From the NCBI GenBank assembly GCA_013076295.1, contig RQOL01000523.1, positions 1 through 64,000 on the forward strand: 64,000 bases of DNA, in the 5' to 3' direction. The notes below the pieces were generated by a model. The model ran no database searches and was not told where the DNA came from. It was given only the letters and a program-made list of their open reading frames with translations. Origin of the DNA: Sanderia malayensis. Taxonomy: Eukaryota > Cnidaria > Scyphozoa > Semaeostomeae > Pelagiidae. This document shows, piece by piece, positions 54,467 to 64,000 of this stretch; position 1 is the first letter of the stretch, and every line of letters begins with the position of its first letter. The position numbers and the translations under genes are program-made.

Positions 54467-54810
54467 AACCAGGCTTTGGTTACATTGCAAAGCAGAAAAT
54501 TATTTATTGCCCAAGAAGTGTTGCAGCTCAAAAAATCTTCTTAAAGATAAAAGTCGCCCTTTTCAGGTATTTATGATTGTACATAATAATGGATCTTATT
54601 GTTTCTTGTTCTATATTGTGCTATACCTAAATAAAACTACTCTTCTCCTTGATTGGGTGATCTGTCATTCTTTTAAAAAGCTGTGAGGCTACTTTAAATA
54701 TGGAATAACTCGAACTATTCCTCTTCACCTTCGCATTTTGAATGTGATGTTTGTAATGTCGTAAAATGACATTGAAAATTGATTGTAAGTGCAATGTTTG
54801 TTTTACAGCC

Positions 54811-55145
54811 ATGCAAAAGCGTTTGATAGTTGTTGCTGCCTTCATGGCAATATTGCTGTTATCATTCCAAGGATATGAATGCTTCACTGCCGGAGCAGGA
54901 AATATTCCTAAAGATTCAGCTGTAAGTAAATATCTACGCAAACGAAATAGCTGCGCGTTGACGCAGCTGTTTCGTATGCGTAGCGCCATTAGCTTAATAT
55001 GCAAAGCACTATTAACCAATTTGACTTCTCGGGTTTATAGGAGAAACAGGACCTGAATGTATGGAAGAGATTGGTGAAACGCTACGCAGCCGCAATTGCG
55101 AAGGACTCACAAGAACAGCAGGAAACATTGAACGAACAATCATGA
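54811..55145 (+). CDS. Small secreted peptide precursor, 71 aa, two coding exons
   Basis: Coding exons 54811-54921 and 55041-55145 are joined across a 119-base GTAAGT...TTTATAG intron in phase 0. The first exon encodes a basic start and a strong hydrophobic core (MQKRLIVVAAFMAILLLSF), a typical signal peptide, then GYECFTAGAGNIPKDSA. The second encodes EKQDLNVWKR, LVKR and a 20-residue tail from Tyr52 to Ser71. The two Lys-Arg pairs at residues 46-47 and 50-51 could be prohormone-type cleavage sites. The mature part has one cysteine at most, so it is not a disulfide-rich fold. The gene is the only plus-strand gene called, between RASEF and CNOT4. It matches no family I know. A neuropeptide, defence peptide or other secreted factor are all possible. 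Confidence 0.6.
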
Positions 55146-56448
55146 GCACTTGACCATTAACCTTGATAAAAATTATCACTATGATAATCAAGCACGCTGT
55201 TAACATACCTAGTTTGGCGCTGATATTTACCAGTGTCTTTTTTATACATATGTATGCACTGAACATCGAGATACTGTTTTTTATTTTGTCTTTCTCTGTA
55301 GACTTATTCTTCCATTGAAATTCAAGGTACAACAGTTTAAATCCGCCTTACTCAAACTCTGAAGTGAAAATCAATATTTAGCCGACATATGGCGTAAATT
55401 TTCGAAGAAGCCCTCCACCCCACGAAGCCCTTGAAGACTTCTTGATTGAAGTTAAGACTTCAATCAAGAAAAAGGAAAATAATTATCAATAAAATCAGTT
55501 TATTAATTAGTAAATTCTTAATCAAAAAGCCTTCTCACCTTACAAAGCCACGCCCTCTTGATAAATCCATTTCAGCTTTCGACTTCTTCGCGGGAGAAAT
55601 CCAATCAACCACTCGGGATTCTGCGTGTAAACGGAATCTCGCGCGCTTTTCTTTGCAAATGACGAGGCACATTGATTGGCCAACCACTGTCACTAAAACA
55701 TGTCTCCTCCATACACACATAATTGCACAAAATGGCCCCTTTCAAGCCACAAATTAATATGGCAATCTATGCCCAATCTAACCCACCAGACAACTGCTGA
55801 TTTGTCTATTATGCACCGCAAAATACAGATCATGCAGTTTCGCGGGTACAAAAGAAAACAAAAAAACCCCGATTGTAATTCAGCGTGTTACGCTACCATC
55901 ACGGTTGTGTCTTTGTATGCGCTTGCTTTTATCGACCTTTCTGAAGGCATATGCCTGGGATGCCCAAGAACTTACAAAGTGGGGGGGGGGGCACAGAAAA
56001 AACACTTCTTTAGCATACTTTGTGCAGATTGTACTGTGAATTCTGCAAATTGGGGACAGTGGCACGTGTCCCTTTGTAGCTACCTCCGGTCGGATGTCTG
56101 TGTCACAGACAAGACAAGAAGAAACAAAGAAGCACAACGAAATTCATCATCTATTTCGTATTCTGAGCTATGAAAATAACAATTGATTTCATATTGAATT
56201 TGAACAACCGCCGCTATTCACCCAATTACTTCTTTCATTGCTATTGTTAAATTGTAAGCCCTGCAATATCTTTGGCTCTATCCGAATCCCGAATTCCAGG
56301 TCATCGAAAAGAAATTTCTCAAGCCTCAATTCAGTCCATGTTAGAATTACGGTATTTCACCGTATCATAAAGTCAACATCTAATTCACAGGACAAAAGCT
56401 ACCTTTCACCAAATAAATCATTTAAAGTCTGGCCTCGAGAAGAAGCAT
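55146..56448. other. Spacer between the small peptide gene and CNOT4 3' end
   Basis: Holds the 3' UTRs of two convergent genes. No gene is supported. A poly-G run at about 55980-55990 and a ggcacgtgtccctt stretch near 56060-56075 resemble a segment at about 40080-40115, which suggests a dispersed repeat. The 157-codon plus-strand frame here runs through that repeat and is not called. Confidence 0.45.
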
Positions 56449-59400
56449 TCACTTGCGCTTTCCGCCATCTTTGACAATGAGATTATCAACTTCGGAGGCC
56501 ATGTTTTTTCTGATGACGTCATTCAACCTGACTTCGAGAATTTCGGCCTCCTTGCGGGCAGACTCGACCTGACGCTCGAGATCCTGCGTGTTAATCGCAG
56601 ATTTCTGCTGTTTGCCCTGTAGATGCCCATTGACCATTGGTGTGGACAAGAGGTAGTTGATTTTCTCCAAATCAGCCACAGACAACGATGACTCCTTGCA
56701 TTTCTCAAGAGCCGTTTTCAAATCCTTTGAAATCTGCTCTGTGTTGGATTTTATCACCTAAAAACACACGATTCAGAGAATCAGATAGAACAGTTGAATG
56801 AATGTCGACAAGTGGCTTTAAAACACAGTAGGGTTTGATCGATACACAAGTGATTGCCTCTTGGTAATACAGACAATGCGAACATCTTTAGAATCCAATC
56901 ACTCAGGGTGTATCACACCAACACAACATAACAAAATCGGCACATAATAAACAATGGAATAAGAATCTCCACCCATAGAAGAAACAAGAGCTTATTCTAT
57001 TTAAAGGAAAGGTTTAGGTTCAGGAAAGGCCAGATACAAAATCTACAGATCATTATAGGCACGAGACATTAATCCACATACTAACAATAAACATATGCAA
57101 TTGATAAACAACTCACTTCAGTCTCTGACAAAACTGACTGCAACAATTTCTCCGTTGATTCCGCCAACCGACTAAACACTTCGTGTCCTTCTTGCATCTG
57201 TGGATACGCTTTGCTGACTGTTTCCATGGGCGACGACAAAGCTGACGACTGCGTGATTGTGGCTGCGCAAAGGCTTGGCGCTTCGGTTTTCAAGATGCGA
57301 ATCTTCGGTTGATCTGGTCTACTCGACTGGACAACCACGGCCTGTTTAGGACGCTGCTGGATCTTGATCGGTTCTCGCAGCTTTTCCTCTTTGTTTGCGC
57401 TCGTCTTGTCTGACTTCTCTGACTTGCGCTGGCTTTTCGAGCCAGCTTGATTCCTCTCCATCTTATCCCTATCTGAATTCTTGCCACTGGACTCAAAACC
57501 AGTAAGAAAACGGCTTTTCATCTCCTGCTGCTTGTCCTGTTTGCTCTTCTTCTTCTTTTTCGACGCCTTCCTTGTCGATTCCTGAAACGCCATATCCATG
57601 TTTTCATCTGCATTCTTCTCTCTCGCCATTTCACTACTGCCAATCTCAATCCTGTTGACACTGCTTGCTGGCTCTGTTACAAATGCCACCGGGCCAGACA
57701 AACTGCGATTCAGCGGCAATGGGTCGCTAATGCTGATGTCATCAAGGTCGTTCATTCGCGATCGCGTTGCTGCTGTTGTTATCGCCATGCCAGACGCGAT
57801 ATTCGTGCTTGGGTTGATGGCGTTTACAGCAGGAAATTCCTCAGCTACGATAAACTTCATTTGCGGCTTGACTTTGGCCGTCGGCTTCTGGCTCTTCTGT
57901 CCCTCGTTCACCTTGCTAAATGCTGTCACTGGTTTCACGGCAGACTTGGCCACATCACCAACTACAAGAAATACAAACATTCATTCAAAAGAAATCCAAC
58001 TGCATTTATTCAACGAGATAACTCAAGTCTCGGATCATCAGTTATCTGATGTTACGAATTTACCTTTAGACGGATGAGTGGCTAACTGAATATGCGAAAT
58101 GCCATCCTGCATTTGTTGTTTGATTTGCGTGGATTGTTGTGCTCTGCCTACAATAGCATTCCAAGCAGTGGCCGGCGGCCGATTGGCCGCATCACTATTA
58201 ACAACTGTCTTTGCAACAGCAACCTTACCGATAAACAAAGGAAATTCGATTTAGAAAGCACACGGGTTAGCATTATTTAATAATCTTCGCATTCTAAAGA
58301 GCACCAACCTGACTTGAAAAATTTAGCTGACCAGCAAGACCAGGTGGACTCGATTTCTTCAGCTTTTCTTCTACAAGATGAAATCAAATAAATCGATGAA
58401 TTTCTCGATTTATCAAATACCAAAGCCACGTACGTGGTGTAGGTCGAGTATCTTGAGGGTCTATGTATTATGTATGTGAAATAACACGTAAAAAGTATAG
58501 CAATTAAAAAAAGTAGAGCAATTAACTATTTCGAGAGCTGATCACTAAAATTATCATCACATTCTTGCTTATTACTTGCAATAAATCAAATTGCTTTCAA
58601 GAAGTTAAGTACTCCAAAACATTAAAAAACGTGTCTCTTTATCAATTATGCTCGGCACAAAGACAACTCTACCAGATTCTTAGTTACATTGCAATACATA
58701 ACAATGTATTTATGGCAAACAATTCCTTTTTTACGCCTCTACTAGTTATGCTCTTTGCCTTTGTACATCGAGCCTTATCAGAAGAGCAAGCAACACATCT
58801 CCGGATAAATTAAGTAAACATATGTGTGCTTACCCTTGGCAAATCTTGTCCAAACTGTCTCTGGATTATCCAACCGAGTGGACTTTTCCGTGGGACTCAC
58901 AAAACCAGGAGGAGGCCTCTTAAAATCTAGAAAAGATTCCCAAGGATTTTAAACAACGGGGCCTCTAAACCGACACACCATGGACCATAGATCTTAGAAC
59001 AACGGTTAGCTCAAATGAATCGCTATTTACCATCACAAAAGAGACCGTAATACTAGTTACTCTGGCTATCTCAAATTCTCGATATGTCGACCAAATTGAA
59101 GCTTGGAGCGCGAGATAACGATAGTGAACTACATATATATACATATATACATAGTGAACTTACTTGACGCTCCGTAATCAGGTGACTCTTGTCCATTCTG
59201 ATTGCTATTTGACTCTGTTTGGCATTGATCATTCCACGGAGGTTTGTGTACAACTGTTGGGTCTTGGAGTCGATTCATTTGCGCATTCTGGGCCAACTGC
59301 TCTGAAAACGAAAATGACACGACATGGAACAGCTGAAACATGGATCATCCATGCACGGAAACAATGCTTCGAATGATAAGGAAAGCTACAATCTCTGCAT

Positions 59401-62400
59401 AGCGGAAAATGCAGAGTACGCCAGTGCTGGATATCCTCGCATGGGGGTGTCATTAAGTTGTATCGAGGTTGGTAAGCGATGATAACACAGTACAGTAAAT
59501 TCAAAACCCGTTGTAGAGAGACCTACACTATAACAAGGCATCCGTTAATAGAGGCCATACGGGAATAGAAAAGTTAATGGAGGCCATAAGGGCAAAGGAA
59601 AACAGCTCAAAGAACTGGGAAACCTTGTTACACTCAAAACCTCGAGATGCCCTTTCCTTTTATTCTCTCATAAGTCGATTGAGCTACTTACCAGAAAAGC
59701 TAATGTTAACATTGGGTAACAGAGCACGCAAGCCATCTTGCCAGGCCAGAAAATCAGGCTCCTTTTTCTGAAATACATTCTGGAAACAATAAACGGTAAT
59801 TCGCGTTAATATTACCTCATATACTGCCTGGCTCTACAAAGCCTTTAATATGATTAACTGTCGTAAATCCTGAATTTAGTGGGTTAACACAAGACGGACT
59901 GAGCAATTCTGAATCTTGCCACGTATATAACCTCCTTTAAAATATCATTCCAACTGACTTGAAAAAAAATTTGCAAGATCATATTTGCAAATGATACGCA
60001 AGTACTGGTTGTCACAGTTGAGCTCAGGTAAGCTGACATCTTTTCAAGTCGAATTCCTTAATACATCGAACTCAAATAACTTGACTACCTCCTCCGAAAT
60101 TTAACACAGAATCAAGCTTAACTGCATTGACAAATAAAGCCATGCATTAAAAATTGCTAACTAACCTGCAGAATGTTTTGATTGGATGGTTGCTTCGTTG
60201 GTGACAGAGATGAAAACAGCGCATCTGGGGACATGATCTTTTCTATTGAGCTCTGACTGTTGTTGGTCTCCGATGACATGCTTAGATACGAACCAAATAG
60301 AGAGCTCGGCTGTGAGCCTGATAAAACAAAAATCCAATAACAATGCGTCATTTCGTAAGTAGAATACTGCACTCACAGTTATGGCATTGAATTATAAAAA
60401 CATGAAAACGAACCATAATTTGTTGGCATTAAGTAGTTCAATCGATGATCCACCGTACTTTCATTCAATATGAAACTTCATAAAAGCTATAGCATGTAGT
60501 CAATTAATAGAATTGTTTGTCTAAACCTGCTGCTGTTTGCAATACGTTCTCTACACAATTTCAATGTCTTCATAATTGAGCTCAATACCCTTGGAACTAG
60601 CTATCAGGAAGGGGGCTCATTCAAGGGAGGGACACATTAGTTTTTAATTAGCTTCTATGTAATTTATATATTATAGCATTCATTTAAACTTTGTCAGTAG
60701 CTAAAGTTTTTAATGAAAATAAAATGTTTATTCGAAGAGTGGACCAATTCAGGACTTACGGCATCTACTATACCATCAGTAAGAAGCTTAAGAAACGCCC
60801 TGCATTTGGCCTTGATTAAAAAACATCCCTAATCCTCAAATAATCGCAACATATATGTTCTAAAAACGTAATAGACGCCTTCACATCCAGTAAAGAATTT
60901 AATAAACGCCCATTTATAAGTGCCCTGTGTGGGATGAAGCTGAATCAATAGTTTCCACGCGTACATTCGAATCACTGCGGCAAGTTATAATTCAAAAGCT
61001 TAAAAATCTCCAGTTACCTGTTGCTGATTCTCCAAACAATGAATATTGTTGATTATTACTCGTTTCCTTGTTCACGTTTGCAAACGGACCAGTTGACATC
61101 TGGTTCCAGTTCATGTTAGAATCAGATGGCGCGCAATCGATGCCTTCTGCTGGCTTCCCTTCAGACGCTAACAGGTCGGCAAGGCCCTTGTTGCATTCTT
61201 CAAATGGATCAAATCCTATAGAAATAATAACAAAACGTCATTAAATACCAAATTAACTAGAATAAAACCTTGCAAGTAAGTACTAGTAAATACTAGGCAA
61301 ACAAAGTTAGATAGGATGAAAGAACATGTGGATATCAGCATTCATGATGAAAAATTGAAAACGGAAAATCTGGTCTACTTAGATTATTTGGATACGGCAT
61401 AACGATGAGGGTGTTACGATGTGTCAACGAGCCTTGGGGTAAATGACTGGTCAAATACCTTGTGTCAACTGGATTATCGATCAAAGGGGAACTTCAGCTC
61501 TTTTGATTGTATCAATACCCTAAGCGTTACCTCCACCAGTCACACACAATATCATGCTAATCTTACCCGAGGTGAAACAAATTCACACGAGCTATGGAGG
61601 AGGGCAAAGACAGCAAAGGGGGGGGGGTAGAAAAGCTTGCTCACCTAAATCATCATCATTTGTGACTTGTAAATTCTTCAATCCAAGATCGCTAACCAAA
61701 GGCCATGATGTTGGTGCTGCTGGTAATGAATTGTTGCGAGATTCTGACAATAGAGACGGTACGTTGTCAACTGGTTTTGTCTCTTCCGATGTTGCCCAGC
61801 CTGCATGGAGAAAAACAAACACAAAATATCAACTGACTTCTCGCGCTTTCATCAATTCATCTATAATGGTTCAACGTCTAACTTAACACTGACGGATTTC
61901 AATCAGTAGGGTAACAGAGAGCTTAGTGTAACACAACATAGTATTACAACGACATAAAACAAGACACACCACAATCGAGTACAACTTATAGCTATAGTTC
62001 AACACAGCCCTCCATATCATTTCATTACATCATAGCACAGTATTGTATTTTATTATATGCCACACAATGTGGTATAGCATGACGTAGAAATGTACGAGGC
62101 TAGGTTCAGCACTTTATATAACTGCATAGCATCTAAAAGTACAGTATAGTACAGTATAATATAGCATATGCTATTCAATGCTATATTATACTGTGCTAGT
62201 ATAATATAGCATTGAACAGCATAGCCGCAGAGAGAAGCAGCAAAGTATGCTTCAGTACATACTTCATAACGTATCATAACATATCATATAGTGCAGTATA
62301 TTATCGCATAGTATGTTAGATTGTGGCATAGTATCGTATAGCATGTTAGATTATAGCATAGCATGTTAGCATAGCCTACCTGTCGCAAATGCTGGGTGAA

Positions 62401-64000
62401 TGATTTCATTCGGAAAATTACTGGCCACGGACGTGCTGTTTGGAAACGATGACGTAATTGATGTAGCGTAAACACGATCCTCTTCGTCTTTGGCGTCGAT
62501 ATTTTCAGCTTGTGGTGTTTCACTGTTAGATGACCATGTTGGTGATGGTGTGGAATTTTCGTGGTCTTTTTCTTCATCTTCGTTATCCTGACCTCCTCCT
62601 TTCTCAGAATCTTTACCAGCCCTGACAAATTAAATCAACACACTTAAAGCGCAATTTTCCAAAGCGGATTTCACAGCACTAACCTGTATAAAAATGCATT
62701 CAACTTTCAGCAACATCATTCATTACTAATCAAAATACTGGGTATACGGTCCCAAGTTACCAACACTAGGCTGGCTATGGTACAAGCATTGCCACGGAAG
62801 CTCACAACTGCTAATCGTTTAAAATCACATACACGGCTTAAATTATCGCTGATTAATACAAGGGGGTGATCCATGCAGGAAAAGGAGAATAGAAAGAACC
62901 GGAATAAATTCAGGAAGCTAATACTTACCACGCAGCTTTTGCAGGTAGTGCCGAATTGGGATTGGCTGAAAAAGTACAAAAAGAAAACAATGAAGATGGC
63001 ATAAGATTGGGAGATATCTTTGCATGTTGGTGAAGGAAGTTTCGATTAACCAACTTGAATGGAACCTATGCACATGCGAAATTCGAGTTTTTGAGATCTG
63101 AAATTTGAAATGAACATGTGTAATAATTCCCACCCGGAGGCAATAAAAGGGGAAGGCCTAAACAGCTCCCTGAAACCAACTCAAAAATCATAGATTTGCG
63201 CAGTTTTGGCGCATGCGCATCAAGTGAGATCGGCAAATAGGGTGATGAATCTTGATTGAAAAAACTTCAAACCTTGTCCCATGATTTAAAAAGCAAATGC
63301 AATATAGACAGATAAATACAAGGCATAACCCGAATAGAAAGTCAAACAAGGCCAAGACGTGGAATACCTTCACTCGTTTCCTCGCCCCAGTCTTCTTTTT
63401 GGCTTTGAATTTCCTGGAAAATATCGAACAAAAATTTATCTACACCAACTAAATACATAAATGATACACTTGTACAATTGGTCGTTGTATATGAAATGGG
63501 CGTCAAAAACATCAGCCTTCACAGAAGCGAAGCGAATGATATTATATGTATAATCATGCTTGCTATATACTCGATGGTGTTCAAGAGAAGAAACGCAACA
63601 ACGAACCTGTTCAAGATCTTGACTTTTTCTATTTGAAAAGAGAGAAAAGAGGTGAGTGAAACATTGGTGGAAGACAAAATACAAATTACTACAAAGCAAA
63701 AGGGCTGCAGAAAATTTCAGACTGACACTAAATTCAGATTGATATCAAATCTTGATGACAAAACAACTTTTGCCTACCTTCTTATTAGTTGTGCTTTCCT
63801 AAAATTTTCTAACAGATCTTTTTCATAGGCTAGATGTTTTCTATAACAAAAGAGAATGGACATTAGAGCATAGCAAAGAGGGTGCGGGGTTCTCAACTAA
63901 AACACACACGTGTCAGCGTAGATACACATATACCCCTGTTGCATGTCATCTTTTGTAAAGCAAGCATTGTCATCGCCCATTTCGTGCAAATACATACAAT
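56449..64000 (-). CDS. CNOT4: CCR4-NOT complex subunit 4 (E3 ligase), C-terminal part; 5' end off window
   Basis: RING-type ubiquitin ligase linked to CCR4-NOT mRNA decay and ribosome quality control. The RING, RRM and most of the CCCH zinc finger lie beyond the right edge. Exons: 64000-63934 (partial), 63840-63778, 63628-63607, 63413-63368, 62965-62929, 62621-62380, 61800-61645, 61215-61018, 60317-60166, 59767-59692, 59301-59164, 58926-58834, 58370-58309, 58223-58064, 57961-57117, 56757-56449. All phases match; 887 aa are visible. The first exon reads CMYLHEMGDDNACFTKDD, then KHLAYEKDLLENF, the end of the CCCH finger plus the helix I recall from human CNOT4. GFDPFEECNKGLADLL, WQDGLRALLPNVNISF and RPPPGFV also match conserved short motifs. 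A Lys-rich segment (KKKKKSK) and a C-terminal coiled coil (NTQDLERQVESARKEAEILE) ending GGKRK extend well past the human length. Confidence 0.95.
60780..60925. repeat. Second AATAAACGCC-type repeat stretch
   Basis: An intronic stretch in CNOT4 with aagaaacgccctgc, aatagacgcctt and aataaacgcccat, the same words as at 16925-17165 and 33600-33660. Probably copies of one interspersed family. Confidence 0.4.
62100..62380. repeat. TATAGCATAG-type repeat with a 17-bp hairpin
   Basis: An AT-rich intronic repeat in CNOT4 with gcatagtatgttagat and agcatagcatg words, abutting the donor of the exon at 62621-62380. At about 62152-62196 an acagtataatatagcat arm and its reverse complement enclose a short loop, so the strand can fold into a hairpin or cruciform. 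Confidence 0.7.

Noticed and set aside
55700..56173. Plus-strand 157-codon frame
   Set aside because: It runs through a poly-G tract and a dispersed repeat; no domain and no homologous segment recognised.

Overview
This window is eukaryotic nuclear DNA from an AT-rich, intron-rich animal genome. Several features point to a cnidarian, most likely an anthozoan, but this is inference and the species cannot be named. The exons are short with GT-AG borders, conserved metazoan genes keep many introns, and one secreted protein carries a lectin-like module that I recall from coral skeletal-matrix type proteins. All large genes lie on the minus strand, so their 5' ends are at the higher coordinates. 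I rebuilt the exon structures by reading splice sites and checking reading phase at each junction.

Layout, left to right. (1) 146-10404: the 5' two thirds of a large secreted or cell-surface protein, running off the left edge. It has a signal peptide, an ILEI/FAM3-like domain, one FN3, a lectin-like cysteine-containing domain, one thrombospondin type-1 repeat, then at least seven more FN3 domains. Two FN3 exons contain frame lesions. (2) 13044-19762: complete IGHMBP2-type helicase in 11 exons with R3H, an extra C2HC finger and an AN1 finger. (3) 20802-24493: complete SF3A2 splicing factor in 9 exons. (4) 25811-27492: complete ARF6 in 4 coding exons, 175 aa. (5) 32085-52318: complete RASEF-type gene in 25 coding exons, 1233 aa (EF-hands, coiled coil, a Cys-rich insert, a Rab GTPase and a C-terminal CCK). 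A phase-compatible alternative first exon at 47982-48286 would skip the EF-hands. (6) 54811-55145, plus strand: a small gene for a predicted 71-aa secreted peptide, with its own TATA box. (7) 56449-64000: the 3' part of CNOT4, running off the right edge.

The non-coding sequence holds a TIR transposon with a SANT/Myb-like ORF fragment in the last RASEF intron, a tRNA-Gly-like SINE between IGHMBP2 and SF3A2, several fold-back elements, a pentanucleotide array that fills an IGHMBP2 intron, and minisatellites.

The genes do not form an operon or a shared pathway. SF3A2, CNOT4 and IGHMBP2 act on RNA (splicing, mRNA decay/ubiquitination, helicase), and ARF6 and RASEF are membrane-traffic GTPases. 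The least familiar items are the mosaic secreted protein, the small plus-strand peptide gene, and the alternative promoter and Cys-rich exon of RASEF.
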